Part shown: in pieces, positions 49,629-60,884 of the stretch
Layout: each line of letters starts with the position of its first letter
Numbering within the stretch: position 1 is the first letter of the stretch
DNA from: Limnephilus marmoratus
Lineage: Eukaryota > Arthropoda > Insecta > Trichoptera > Limnephilidae
NCBI GenBank assembly: GCA_917880885.1
Contig: OU862916.1
Coordinates: 49,574,831-49,638,830, forward strand
Direction: 5' to 3'
DNA: 64,000 nucleotides
Position numbers and translations under genes: made by a program
The notes under the pieces: model-generated
Seen by the model: the letters and a program-made list of their open reading frames with translations, nothing else
What the model was told of the DNA's origin: nothing
Database searches by the model: none

Positions 49629-51297
49629 CTTTTTTTTTTTTTTTTTTTACATTAACTCCACACAGGAGGCCCTGAGGAAAATAATTTCCCTCAGGGCCTA
49701 TGTCATCTGGGATGCTGTGTGGAGGGTCTTTTTGAGGAGAGGAAGGAATGAACATTGGTCTTGAAGAGACCCATGTTGTAGGAAGGAGGAAACACAGAGG
49801 CCGGCAAATCATTCCACAGCCGAGCTGTTGAACACAAGAACGAGTCGAAGAAACGACCCGTTCTCATGTGACAAATGTCAACCGTGTACAAATGTTGGGC
49901 ACGCGTTTGGCGTGTTTCCCGACTATGCACCGGTGCCGAAGGGATCAATGATGCTAGTTCCTCGGAGCATCTTCCATTGTAATACCGGTAGAACAAGGAT
50001 AGCATTCCCACCCGACGCCTGTGCTCTAAAGATTGCAATCCGTCTGTTAAGATGGGAGAATCTATCAAACGGACCGCCCGTTTCTGCACAGAGTCGAGGG
50101 TATTTTTCAGGTATTTTGGAGCTCCAGACCAGAGATGGCTGCCAAATTCAACCGTGGGGCGTACTTGTGATTTGTACAAGGTTAGCAGTTGTGTACTATT
50201 AAAGTATCTGCGGGCCCTGTACAGTAGGCCCAGTTTTTGGGAGGCTAGCTTTACTCTGGCTTCAATGGAGCCCCCATACCTGAGCTGGTTACTTAGGGTT
50301 ACACCAAGCATATCAATGGAGGGCCTGTTCGGAAGATTGCTTCCGTTGAAAGAGACTAGATTTTCATTTCGATCCCTTTTGGACGTAATCAGACAAGATT
50401 GGGTCTTTGAAACATTAAATTCAACGAGATTATTTTTACCCCAAGAGAAAACACTCTCGAGGTAGCCGTCCATTCTTTGCTTCAAAGCCCTACGAGCTGT
50501 TGGAGTTTGTGAGCCCTTTGGGGGCTTGTCAAACAAAAAGCTATCATGAACTGTACTGTCATCCGCATAACAGTGAATTGGTGCACATGACAAAAGGTCG
50601 TTGATGTGCAACAAAAACAAAGTTCGAGACAGAACCGATTCCTGCGGGACGCCAGCATTTATCGAGTGTGAGGAAGAGGTGAAACCATCGACTACCGTCT
50701 GAATCGACCTCCCCCTCAAGAAGTCGGCAATCCACGTACACAAGGATGCGGGAAGTCCGTAAGAAAGCAGTTTGTTGACAAGTCCTCGGTGCCAAACCCG
50801 GTCAAAGGCCTTGGAGATGTCCAGTGCAACCGTTTGGGTCTCACCGAAACGTTCCAGGCATCGCCCCCAAACATGCGTCACATACGCGAGAAGATCACCG
50901 CACGAGCGGTTCCGCCGGAATCCGTATTGACGGTCGTTGATAATTTTGTTCTTCTCGAGGTATGTGAGCAGTTTGTCGTTGATCACACGTTCCATCACCT
51001 TAGACAGAACTGATGTGATCGCTATGGGGCGGTAGTTGGCCGGGTTGGAACGGTCACCCTTCTTTGGAATAGGATGGATAACCGCTTTTTTCCAACCAGA
51101 GGGCACAGAGCCAGTCTTCAGGGACAGTTTAAAAAGCTTCGTCAAAATTGGAGCTAATTCTGCAGCGCACCTCTGCAATACCAGGGCAGGTATTCCGTCG
51201 GGCCCACTAGCTTTATTAACATCAAGCCCTCGTAAAACATGGAGTACTTCCCGATGCCGGATCCTCAGCTTTTTCATATGATTCTGGCGTAATTATA
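49629..51297 (-). mobile_element. LINE-K, 5'-truncated (1.7 kb)
   Basis: Poly-T at 49629-49648 is the 3' poly-A. Next comes the tail with the perfect 11-bp hairpin AGGCCCTGAGG/CCTCAGGGCCT (49667-49677 with 49689-49699), then the ORF. It is 5' truncated at about 51290, next to a SINE-A head at 51301. The tail is shared with SINE-B copies. Confidence 0.88.
49703..51277 (-). CDS. LINE-K reverse transcriptase, 524 aa
   Basis: RT blocks are present: SGPDGIP (24-30), HPIPKKGDRSNPANYRPIAI (68-87), QYGFRRNRSCGDLL (117-130), ALDISKAFDRVW (151-162), AGVPQESVLSRTLFLLHIND (208-227) and catalytic YADD (237-240) in CYADDSTVHDSF. PQES and SRTLF replace the usual PQGS and SPTLF, so activity is doubtful. The post-RT part includes YRARRYFNSTQLLTLYKSQV and ARLWNDLPASVFP. 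YADDS and the tail hairpin suggest a CR1-group clade (Kiri/Daphne-like), not resolved. The start is internal: a TAA lies six codons upstream, where the copy is truncated. Confidence 0.9.
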   Translation of the reverse strand: MKKLRIRHREVLHVLRGLDVNKASGPDGIPALVLQRCAAELAPILTKLFKLSLKTGSVPSGWKKAVIHPIPKKGDRSNPANYRPIAITSVLSKVMERVINDKLLTYLEKNKIINDRQYGFRRNRSCGDLLAYVTHVWGRCLERFGETQTVALDISKAFDRVWHRGLVNKLLSYGLPASLCTWIADFLRGRSIQTVVDGFTSSSHSINAGVPQESVLSRTLFLLHINDLLSCAPIHCYADDSTVHDSFLFDKPPKGSQTPTARRALKQRMDGYLESVFSWGKNNLVEFNVSKTQSCLITSKRDRNENLVSFNGSNLPNRPSIDMLGVTLSNQLRYGGSIEARVKLASQKLGLLYRARRYFNSTQLLTLYKSQVRPTVEFGSHLWSGAPKYLKNTLDSVQKRAVRLIDSPILTDGLQSLEHRRRVGMLSLFYRYYNGRCSEELASLIPSAPVHSRETRQTRAQHLYTVDICHMRTGRFFDSFLCSTARLWNDLPASVFPPSYNMGLFKTNVHSFLSSKRPSTQHPR

Positions 51298-51300
51298 ATG

Positions 51301-51605
51301 AGCGACAGCCATCCGAAGGTCGCGGGATCGAATCCCGGCGTGGGCAAATAAATTCCAGAGTGGAAGATACTCTCAGTATCGTCCTGGTAAAAGACCACCA
51401 TTCAGATTTAAAACGTTGCTTGAAAAGGCTTTAGCAGTGTTTGGTGACCAGATCTAAATAGTCAGATACTTTCCCCACCTTCCCATTCCCCATCTCCTTA
51501 CCCTCTCCGCTACCTTCAGCCTCACAACATACCCCAATTGGGATGCCATAGTCTCACTGGCTCCAGGCGGAAACAACAGGGACTCTTGTGAGGTATTCAA
51601 ATATT
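51301..51605 (+). mobile_element. SINE-A, best body reference
   Basis: It has a partial head with GGTCGCGGGATCGAATCCCG (B-box GGATCGAATCC) and GGCGTGGGCAAATAAATTCC. The body runs CTCAGTATCGTCCTGGTAAA, AGTGTTTGGTGACCAGATCT, ACCCCAATTGGGATGCCAT and AGGGACTCTTGTGAGGTATT, then A-rich. The 5' half of the tRNA head is deleted. The T-box-like half matches those at 35935 and 47545. Confidence 0.8.
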
Positions 51606-52664
51606 AAAAAAATGTATTTATAATTCGTTATTTTATTTATGAAAAATATTACATACAATTTGTGAATTACAATTATGTAGATATGTATTTAATTAAGTAG
51701 GAGTTCTACTGTTCACCGAACTTTACTAGTGTAATATCATGGAATATCTTGGATTGGGTTCCATGACAATTGATCCGCTGACAATTGGACCCCCGGCATA
51801 CATATATACAATATGCAGCCGGTTAGGGAAAATACGGTATACGCAATTACCCAAAATATAACTAAATTACCCCGAAGGGATGTGCAGAGAGGATGTACCG
51901 TCTAATAACAAAGCATAATACATATTTTCATTCAAGGAAAATAAAAGCATAAAGGAAAAATCTTCTTGTCCACATACTGTGTATTCCAGCTCATAAGTAC
52001 AAAAAATTGACATTGTACATAGATTCGTTTGATATTCGTACCAATTTATTATTAAGGGTATTATTAAGTCGATTTTACGTTTGAAATTGGTAAATAATAA
52101 ATAAAAATTACAATTTTATTGTTAATATCAAGGATCAACTGTTGGGTGACCATTGGATTGCACTACCCTGACCACAACCCGGAACACAGAATGAAGAGAT
52201 TCATTTAAGTGGACATAAACATACACCACTCGTTTTTCAAATATTTATGAAGTTATATTATTATCTAGTTTTTATTTATCGTTATTAAGTTTATTTTGTA
52301 GAACTCCATTTTATTGTATTTTTTATTTTATATATTTAATAATATTATTATTCAATTTAAAAAAACAGTTTATTATAGTCAATGTACAGTCAAATTTAAA
52401 CAATCCAGTAATTTATTTATTTATTTTTATTTAAGTACATAAAACAGGCATTAAGCCCAAAAATTTATATACATGGATGATTTCAATTACAAAAATTATA
52501 AAAATTACAAAAATTAATTAATTGGGAAACTTAACCATTAATATTTCAGTCAATTTACTTAGAAGTTTAGGGGCACAGGTAATAAAAATAAAAAGCTATT
52601 CATTTTGTCATCATAAGTACCTGTATAGAAATGATATAAATACATCGTCTGTAGGTGGTAAAAA
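51606..52664. other. No gene seen; AT-rich
   Basis: Unassigned. (TTTA)-type repeats near 52410-52430 could be a LINE tail without body. Confidence 0.3.
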
Positions 52665-52760
52665 CCACAGTTTGATAATGCATTCAGAGGGCGAAACAGC
52701 TGTAACGCATAATAATAATTACGAAGCAGAAGCAGAACTTGTTTATAATAGACTGTTTTT
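52665..52760 (+). repeat. Hammerhead-like dispersed repeat, diverged
   Basis: AACCACAGTTTGATAATGCA, GGGCGAAACAGCTGTAACG align with 34663 and 40921. 52761-52972 lacks recognisable features apart from CTAGCCAGTAGAGTAGC. Confidence 0.35.
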
Positions 52761-52972
52761 ATACATTGAATAATAATATAAAATAAATTAAAAAATATAT
52801 TATCATCTACTAGCCAGTAGAGTAGCGTGCCTTGGAGGGGCCCTGTATCAAAATTTGTTGGGTGGCCCTAATGAAGGATAAAGCTTTCTCACAAAAGAAA
52901 CAAAAGGCCACTGTAGCCCGGGGGCCCCGTATCATTGATACGGCTGATACGGCGGTAGCTACGCTACTGCTA

Positions 52973-53332
52973 CTAGCCGAAGTCCCCGGCGATGCCCGGG
53001 CTTTATACAGAGTTTTCGCAATCAAATGTAGACAGTGACCTTCCTCTTGTTTTGAAAGTCACATGTGCCAAATTTCATCAACCTCAGCATAAAACTGTAG
53101 ATTTGCATAAAAATCAAAACCCACACCGGCCGCTTGTAAACCCGCTCGTCCACCTTTATATATTATATATTTCAACAAATTTACACAAAACCTTGACAAA
53201 TTATATACCTAAACTTTCCTCATGAATCACTCTATCTATCGGTGAAAACCGCAAGAAAATCCGTTCAGTACTTTTTGAGTTTATCGCGAACAGACAGCGC
53301 GGCGGAGGACTTTGTTTTATAATATGTAGAGA
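52973..53332 (-). mobile_element. Non-autonomous Helitron, 360 bp
   Basis: On minus: TCTCTACATATTATAAAACA, TTCGCGATAAACTCAAAAAG, CACCGATAGATAGAGTGATT, and the end CCCGGGCATCGCCGGGGACT then TCGGCTAG|T with a GC hairpin GGGCATCGCC-type just inside. It is a relative of 39549-39864. Confidence 0.65.
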
Positions 53333-53869
53333 CAGAGATGAAGTTATTTGAAGTAAGTAAAATACTTGTTATAAATCAAGAAGATTATGCAAACTGGATA
53401 ACCTGCCCGATCCCAGAACTCAGAACATGTCCAGCAAGATAATTTGAGTGATTTCACCAAGATGTGATTATAAATGCTAAACATTTTAATGGCGTTCCAC
53501 AAAAAGCTAGGCACATTAGTACTATTGCCGAGTTGTTGAAACACTCGACTCAGATAATGATAACAGAAATAATTGCAGCCCACACGCCGCCGTGGTTTAC
53601 CAAATTATAGACTGCTTTAATATGTTTTGACTTAATGATGAAGCCGCCTTTGCATATTTGTATGTAATTTATAATTGATAGTCGTCGTAATAAGCCTCAG
53701 GGATGATTCCGTTTAAATAATTCAGACGGGATTATAAGAAGAGCTTCGAGAGGCTTAAAGTGATATTATCATCGTATCTACGTCTGGCAGGTCTGGCCAA
53801 GACATTCAATATCATTAAGACAAATCAATTATTATCTGAATGAAAACAAATAACTTATACCAATAACTT
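53333..53869. other. No gene seen
   Basis: Unassigned. The 79-aa minus-strand frame 53344-53583 has no recognisable domain. Confidence 0.3.
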
Positions 53870-53875
53870 AATCAA

Positions 53876-53922
53876 AATTATCAACATGTTTCAAAACCAA
53901 TGGTTTCTTCGTCAGAATAAAA
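53876..53922 (-). ncRNA. Hammerhead ribozyme motif
   Basis: On minus: CTGACGA (53909-53915), stem II AAACC-ATT-GGTTT, GAAA, self-complementary ACATGT, then T|GAT. Stem I pairs TTATT with GATAA including one G-T. One extra T before GAAA and two bases before stem II make it slightly irregular. Same short helix III as at 36318-36366. It is unrelated in sequence to the Penelope copies. Confidence 0.55.
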
Positions 53923-54015
53923 TCAAAATTAACAAAAATAACAAAAGACAAACAAATAGGACACAAATAAGTAGCTACAGACAAAAAACATTATAAAGAG
54001 TGGTGATTAATCAAT

Positions 54016-54841
54016 AGGCCACTTGCACAACATTTTTTTTTTTTTTTTTCGGTTTAGGCAAATATTCTAAGACACTTTTTTTTTTTTTCTTAATTTTTGA
54101 AACCCTGGCGATTTTTTGAAAATTTCAATCCGAAAAATCAGACCATTTTTTATAAACCGGAAAGACGGGACATAATTTTATAGGTGCTAAAAAACGATAA
54201 TTACATAGCCGAAAATCATTTTTAAAAAAAGAACGTTTTCCACAAGAACGGGCACAGGAGAATAACGAGGCATGCCAAAAATATTACATCTCATAAATAT
54301 TTTTTTCTTGATCGATATTATTGATCTTAAATCATTATAATGTTCAACGTCTATATTACTAAATCCAATGTAATATACTTGTACTTGTAAATTATACTAA
54401 TAATAAGAATATTATAAAATTTTATATTGTGAAAATCAGCACCACTACCATTATACCTTTAAAACACGTACTGACAGCGTAAAATGTACGGGGTTCTCTT
54501 CATAAGATCTGTCAAAAAGTCAAACCAAATGATAAGTTCGCAGAGAACAAACAATAAATCTAGTGAACGTTAAATGTCAAATTCAAAAATTCGTCTGAAA
54601 TCAAAGTGTGGACATAAAAAAATAAATTAGTGTGGAATTTTACAAAATTAATAGGAACATTTTCGGAGACGGAACATTTTCATGTAGTGACGTCACGGGC
54701 CCAAATAATGGATTTATTTATTTAAAAATAAAAAAAACAGTACATTTCTAAAAATTTTTAATTAACATTTTCGTAATCTTAGAAAAAAAATCTATCCACA
54801 CATTTTTTTCCAAGTCGTTATGAAATCCATGCAAGTGGCCT
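54016..54841. mobile_element. Element with short inverted ends, 826 bp
   Basis: AGGCCACTTGCA at the left is mirrored by TGCAAGTGGCCT at the right. It appears to be inserted in the composite repeat seen intact at 40795-41040, which resumes near 54875 (ACCACAGTTTTGAAAA). The interior is AT-rich with no ORF. TGACGTCA lies at 54688-54695. The target duplication is unclear, so class and exact ends are tentative. Confidence 0.5.
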
Positions 54842-54889
54842 GTTAAAGGTTTCGTAAAACCATATCATTGCAAATAACCACAGTTTTGA

Positions 54890-56262
54890 AAAAAAAGGGA
54901 AAAATATTCAATATATTAATAAAAAAGGAAAACGCTTAGATAACTTATAAGCCTTAGAAATAAAAAAAATCCATTCGTTCCAAAATGAGTCCATTACCAA
55001 TAAACAGAAAATATTATTTATAGTACTATCTTAGATATGTTCCCTTTCAATGTCCGTTCTGTTTCCTCCTCCAACTCTTCGTTAATCCCTAGCCACGCCC
55101 CCACCCCTACCACAACACTTAGATACATTGTACTCACCCGCTGCTTTGTAATTATCAAACCATTATATGTTTGCCCTGAAGGAGGAACGGTCGTTGTTAA
55201 TAAAAACTGAAACCAGTCGGCGTTAATAAAAATATATAAGTGGTTCCAACAAAGAAATATTGTTTCATTTATATATAATAATTATTTTAGAATATGGAAT
55301 AATTGTTTTATGTATTATTTTTTTATACATTAGCAAATATAATCAAGATAAATAACATTAGCCTGACGGGTTAATTGAATTATTAGGATTTTATTGCAAA
55401 CGGAAATATTTTGACCTTCCGAAAAAATAGGCCAGAGGCCTGAGGGGTTAATAAGTGGACGCTCTGAGTACACGTACAACACTACAAAGATATTATATGA
55501 CATGAAATGTTGTAGAAAATGTCATAATACTGGCTGAGACGGTAGTAGCCAAGGTCATCACACAAATTCAATAAAAATATAAGGCCAATCATTAAAAAAG
55601 AAAACCCCATCGGAGGTAGGAGTAGCTTTATTAGAGGAAAATTTAACTGTCCATTTGCCAAAGTTTAGTGAATATATATTTTTAGAACAGACCGTTACTA
55701 CCCAATAAGTTAAATTTCAGCTGATGCGTCCTAACAGTGGGTTGAAATTAAAATTGCGATAACTTGTTTATTACCTCAATAACCCCAAGCACCACCGTAG
55801 GACACTAACTATTAAATTTATTATATTAAGTCCATTAAAATACATAATTATTCCGTGTTGTTTCTATGATTACAGGTGCGATGCAGAATTAACATAGAGA
55901 ATAGAGGTCCGGGCTGGGACCTCGCGTGGGGAACTTTACGTCACTAATGATTATCGTGGGGATCAATGAACAAGATAGGGACTTTGATATTAAATGTAAT
56001 TATAATGGAGACGGAATTCTCGGCAGGTAAGCTCTTCATTGGAGGCGTTTGACACGCAGTCAGAACGAGTAGTTAAACTTTTAGTGACTTGGAGAGATTT
56101 ATTAAGCTCTAACTTACTAATCTAACTTGTGAGGAATAAAGTAACCTAACCTAACCCAATGTAATCGAATATAACCTAAGCTTTCATAACTTTTTTTAAG
56201 TATGCTGTGTGGAGGGCATTAGGAGAAGAGGAATAAAAAGACTTACCTACCACATCCTAACC
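54890..56262. other. No gene seen
   Basis: Unassigned. 55040-55140 and 55860-56050 have balanced composition. CCTAACCTAACCC-type strings near 56142-56160 and 56248-56262 precede the RTE tail. Confidence 0.3.
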
Positions 56263-56797
56263 TAACTAACTAACCAACCATCACGCCGTTTCCCCGCAGG
56301 GGTAGGCAGAGAGGACGGACCGCCAAACATCCCGGTCTTGGCACACATTCCTTGCCTCGTTTACATTCATACAACGTCTCATACATCCTCTTCTATTATT
56401 CTGACTCTTGGCATGGCCCGACTCAAGTACCTGATTCACTTGGTCGTGCCATGTCTTTCTTGGGCGTCCTCGACTTCTTCTACCGTTCACATTTGCGTCA
56501 TATATTCTCCTTACACTCCTTTCCTCGTTCATTCGCTCTACATGCCCAAACCATCGAAGCGTTCCTTTCTTGATCTTACTCATCCCGCTTACATCAGCCT
56601 TGCATTCTTTGCGGATTTCCACATTTCTGACACGATCATACATGGTTTTACCACACATACGCCTCAGGGATCTCATTTATACAGCGTTCAGTCTACTTTC
56701 ATCCTTCCTCTGCCAATTCCATGCCTCACTGCCATACATCAGGGTAGGTACCAGTACTCCATTATGGACGGCTAGTTTCGCGTCTTTGGACAGCTAA
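56263..56797 (-). mobile_element. RTE LINE, 3' end, reverse
   Basis: The 3' tail is on plus as CCTAACTAACTAACCAACCA. The sequence is very close to the RTE at 10985-12003 and truncated at LSKDAKLAVHNG (56797). The TGA/TAA-type change in front of MRSLRRMCGKT splits the frame. Confidence 0.85.
56281..56676 (-). pseudogene. RTE pol C-terminus, 131 aa, with upstream stop
   Basis: It corresponds to the last 131 residues of the 11041-11976 protein and differs from it at few positions. It includes RWFGHVERMNEERSVRR and GRRSRGRPRKTWHDQ. Upstream, SRLNAV is followed by a stop where the other copy has Glu. No catalytic residues are included. Confidence 0.85.
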
Positions 56798-56837
56798 CCT
56801 AACTTCATCAAATTATTTTTCGGGATGCGTGAGGTTT

Positions 56838-57094
56838 GTCTAGGCCTTGGTGGCCAATGTGTTTGACCACCTACTGCGTGACGGGTGGGATCGACAGACT
56901 GGTTGTCTAGATCTCGGACTCTCTCGACACATCGCCTTGCACCGCAATGAGAGCGATGGATTCATACGTCCGCCACTCATGGATCTACATTGATCCCCAG
57001 ATTCCTACCCACCCTTCATACATTTTCCTTCCCAGAACATCCTCAAATTTTCCTCAAGACCTCCTGTGCGGAGCTACTGTAGTAAAAAATAAAA
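56838..57094 (+). mobile_element. SINE-B, 5'-truncated
   Basis: GTCTAGGCCTTGGTGGCCAA, CACCTACTGCGTGACGGGTG, GACTCTCTCGACACATCGCC, CCCCAGATTCCTACCCACCC and GACCTCCTGTGCGGAGCTAC. Confidence 0.7.
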
Positions 57095-57095
57095 T

Positions 57096-57532
57096 TAGAG
57101 TGTGTAATTAAAACGCGATAGAATTAAAACTAGAAAGTCGCTAGACGTCGCTTTCTTTCGCCAATTTATTTTAAAGTGGTTTGGAGATTGGATATTGATT
57201 TACAAAAACAAAAATGTTTTTTTTTGGATTTCGTAGGATTCAAACCTCCGTCCGCTGGATTTCATTGGCCGCTAAAATTTGCGACGCTCTATACCGCTGC
57301 GCTACGGGACGCGCTCGGCGTGGCGCATTATATTCCGACGACCCGTAAAAAAAATAAAGTCGCCAATGAGCGCAGACCTATCTTCGTTTCCATTTTATAT
57401 CTCAATCAATGGGAGCCTCGAACGCAGTTTGATGCTTCGCAAGTGCCGCAGTGCGTCATTTCCGTTTCATCCGAATTTCAAATCACTCTAACGGGGTTAA
57501 GGAAGTTTCACTTCAAAAGTGTGGAGGGTATT
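57096..57532 (+). repeat. Family C, uninterrupted reference copy
   Basis: AATTAAAACGCGATAGAATT, GAAAGTCGCTAGACGTCGCT, a tRNA-like part, GTCGCCAATGAGCGCAGACC, GATGCTTCGCAAGTGCCGCA, CGTTTCATCCGAATTTCAAA and AAGGAAGTTTCACTTCAAAA. On minus, GTAGCGCAGCGGTATAGAGC...GGTTTGAATCC reads like A- and B-boxes of pol III. The outer ends share GAAGTGAAAC-type strings in inverted orientation. It could be a SINE or a MITE with captured tRNA sequence. Confidence 0.55.
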
Positions 57533-58890
57533 TTAGAAGATGAAAAAGATATCCAATACACCCACTGGATAATGGAGTGCATAAAATAATTTTATAAATT
57601 TTAGCAGAAAGAAATAACAGTTTTTTCGAGTGTTACAAGAAGGACACTGAAAAAGTATGTACTTCAAAAGCATAAAATAATCGAATTATATTACCGAGCC
57701 TTGTTTTGGGAATACATTTATCACTGTTATTGGTAAGAGGTCAATTGCTACTGGCGTTCCACAATATTTTATAATACATGTAAGTATATTGTATATTTGA
57801 ATATAATTATAATAAGCATCTAATAGTTATATCAATGAATGGAACTTCGTCAGCTAAAGTTGAAGCGAGATAACAACAATGAAATCTGCAAGAAAAGAAG
57901 CAAGTCTGACGTCTAATAAGAGCGTTGAAGACAGACCGCTGACAGCTCTGTTGTAAGCTCTCCCTCTTTCTCATAAACGACGCAAGAAACAAAAAACGAG
58001 GTTGCGACGGAGCTCTCAGCGGCAGGACCACAGGCAATAATTATAATAATAGCTAGTGGTGAGTTGAGCATTACAAGTTTTTATGGAATGACATTTTACG
58101 ATTTGACGAAGCAAAAAGCTCTAATGCCTCGTGATTAAGCCCCGAATAATGTGACTAAAATAATTCTAACGATCGTAATTACATTTCCCGTTACGACTGT
58201 TTAACTCTAATTGCGACTTAATTGACGGCAATAATTATGCACAACATGGTCGCAAGTGCGCCATACAACATACAACACATTCCGAATTATTATTCCTCGT
58301 GGCTATAATTGTTGTAAAATAATAATTACGGTACCGGCGCCGCCTTCGGCTTTCAAATATATTAAATCTATAATTACACATCGCGGCACAATCTCGCGTG
58401 TGTTTCGTAATAACCGGGTGAAAAAATAACACACGGGGACATGGCGACATGCTGTAAAACAAATTGGAAACGGGAGATTCCGGGAATACCGCGTGGAGCA
58501 GGGAAGTCGCGGGTCGCGGGTCGCGCGTCGCAGCAACCCTCAGCTCGACTAGACGCTCGTCATACAAGTTTAGTCAAATATAGAAAAGTAGGTTATATAT
58601 ATAAAAGTGTTGCTTTAACAATTAGAATTCAATAAACGAACGAATGTAACGCTAATTAATAAAGTAAGGAATACGATTAATTCCCCACTCCTTGGTATGT
58701 TTACAAAATCTAGACAACATAACGCACTTAAATGAGTCACAGCAGTAAAGTTATTATTAAACAATTAAGAAAACCTTAAAATTTAGTGCGGGGCAAATAG
58801 ATTCTGAAGTACCCTACATAATAGTGGCTACTGCCTCAATTAGTGCCTCAGCAATATTAGTGTTGTATTACCATTTAGATATAAATAAGT
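57533..58890. other. No gene; GC-richer unsourced block at 57850-58570
   Basis: 57850-58570 has balanced to GC-rich stretches (GGGTCGCGGGTCGCGCGTCG near 58510) with no repeat match. Frames on both strands overlap and show no domain. Candidate conserved noncoding DNA. Confidence 0.3.
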
Positions 58891-58894
58891 CGTC

Positions 58895-58995
58895 TGAAAG
58901 TGGTTTAACCACAGTTTGAAAATGGCATTTTAAGCTAAAACAGCTTTAACAAAAATACTTGCAAAACTTGATAATAACTCTATTAAACATAAAGA
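58895..58995 (+). repeat. Hammerhead-like dispersed repeat, diverged
   Basis: GTGGTTTAACCACAGTTTGA, AAATGGCATTTTAAGCTAAA and ACAGCTTTAAC align with 34640-34780. Confidence 0.4.
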
Positions 58996-59036
58996 AATTA
59001 AATAAAACTAAAAAATAATTATTATACACACTTATA

Positions 59037-59413
59037 CAGGGTGTCCGGGGGTAAAGTGCATTAACTTCGAAAGGTGATTCTACACGACAGTACAAGTAAA
59101 AAAGATAAATAACTTTTTTCGAAATTCCAACTTTTAGGGGTAGTTTTGAGGTAAAAAGATAAAATTGGTCCGGCGTGTGCGGCCAGATTTATTATTTTCC
59201 GCTGCTACGATACGGGCCATCACAATCGAATCGGGCGCCCGACAGGCACTCAGCAAGTAAGATTGTACCTCATGCTAAGGATTTTTAGTTGGTACGTCTT
59301 TTTGTATGGGAAAAAAATGTAGGAATTTCGGAAAAAGTTGCTAATCTTTTTTACTCCTACCATCATGTAGAATCACCTCCCGAAGTTAATACACTTTACC
59401 CCCGGACACCCTG
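59037..59413. mobile_element. MITE, second copy of the 2016-2393 element (377 bp)
   Basis: Same ends CAGGGTGTCCGGGGGTAA and the inverse, with TATA on both sides (59033-59036, 59414-59417), same length, visibly high identity. The TIRs run about 100 bp and include TAAAAAAGATAAATAACTTT mirrored near 59335-59360. Confidence 0.75.
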
Positions 59414-59681
59414 TATAAAGAAAAGTAGGTCCTCACTCTTTGTGCACTTCTTCAATCATTATTCTGTGGTGTAATACAATTTTGTAATGACGAGTTTCCA
59501 ATAAAAAAACCCATTTCAATACAGCACTTCTTCCCTCACAAAGGTGCCGGTAAACGAGAAGATAAATTTCCTATTATTGTCTATTGCCGAACAATAGTGG
59601 TCTAGGACCGTCAATATTTGTCAAAAGATGTGTCGCGCCAAGATGGAGGTACAAGACAAGTTCACAACACAAAAATTTGTG
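59414..59681. other. No gene seen
   Basis: Unassigned. Confidence 0.3.
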
Positions 59682-60103
59682 TGCAGTTCTCATGCGGTAG
59701 GAGTGCAACCTTTAGAAAACTAAAGTAGACAAGAGTGGGCAAGAGTGAAGCACCGCACAAAGAGGGGATCGATTATACTATCTTATTTTCTCGCAGGCTA
59801 AATCCTATTGATGTATGTGTTTGTCTCTTTTTATCGAGTTTCAAATCGAAATGGTGTTAAAGATGTTTTCACTTCAAAAATTTATAAGGAGTTCACACGC
59901 GGTTCACAAGACTGGGGAGGCTACGAAGTACTACAGCCGAATGAGGAGACCGATAGGCCACGCAGCACGGATTAGTCTATCTCATTCTCTCGCAAGATAA
60001 ATTCTATAGATGTATGTGTTTGTCTCTTTTTAGTGTCGCTTTTTCGTTTCATCGAGTTTCAAATCACAACGGTGCTACAGAAGTTTTAACTTCAAAAACG
60101 ATC
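59682..60103 (+). repeat. Two tandem family C copies
   Basis: First copy 59682-59890 (GCAGTTCTCATGCGGTAGGA...GGTGTTAAAGATGTTTTCAC), second 59891-60103 (AGTTCACACGCGGTTCACAA...GGTGCTACAGAAGTTTTAAC). They are the shorter form without the tRNA-like part and lie head to tail. Confidence 0.55.
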
Positions 60104-60579
60104 TCCCGCAACTACACCACCAAACTACAACAAGCACAAAAAAGAGTGAAATTGTTTATTAAAATATTAACCGCGTTTTAAAATATAGAACAGTTTTGGT
60201 AGCGGGTAGGTGGCGATAGAGACGCACATACATACATTATGTAACGAGCGAGAAGGAAGTAGATTTGGCCCGGAAATTTTGTTGTAATACACGTAACCGA
60301 GCAAACTCACCGTCAGGACAGAGCACGTTCAAAAAAATAGGCAATACACGAAAATCTTATGCAATCTTGACCGACAATACGAAAATCTTGACGGAAATAA
60401 ATACCTTACCGACAATAAATTGTCGTAAAAAGAGCTTTAAAGGTAGTTGGCTATCTTTAGGACAATCCCCAACCTGCAGGCTGCAGACCGGAAAAACTGA
60501 GATGAATAAATTATTGATTTCATACCAGTCCTACGTGACTAGCATGAGTGCAGTTCCACATGAAAAAAGTACGAATGAG
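60104..60579. other. No gene seen
   Basis: Unassigned. The 105-aa frame 60265-60582 (MARKFCCNTRNRANSPSGQS...) has no recognised domain and includes a short internal repeat (ACGAAAATCTT twice). Confidence 0.25.
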
Positions 60580-60735
60580 TGAATGGACGAAGAAGTACGG
60601 ATGCTCCAGGAAGACATGGCATAACCAAGTGAATGAAATTCCGGTCATGTCTATATACAACAGAAAAGTATGTGTGATATGTTGTACGAATGCGAATGAA
60701 GTGCGCCAATACAGAGTTGTGCGGTAGTCCATCTG
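60580..60735 (+). pseudogene. Degenerate RTE pol fragment
   Basis: GTGAATGGACGAAGAAGTAC and GGAAGACATGGCATAACCAA, then ATGCGAATGAAGTGCGCCAA, correspond to the NGRRSRGRPRKTWHDQVN and MNVNEARSVCQ regions of the intact RTE ORF, with indels. It was the target of foldback element 2. Confidence 0.7.
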
Positions 60736-60884
60736 GGTTCCGCGACTTTTCAAAAATACCCCCGACTAAATATCCTACAGACAAAACATCCCCAACAAAA
60801 TATCTATAAAACCTAACCTAACCTAACCCAACCTAACAAAAAAATAGGACAATAATAATACAGACATCCAGTAAAGACAATAAA

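Noticed and set aside
56142..56262. Telomere or subtelomere
   Set aside because: CCTAACCTAACCC strings are short, interrupted and adjoin the CTAACTAACC tail of an RTE; no long TTAGG array exists in the window.
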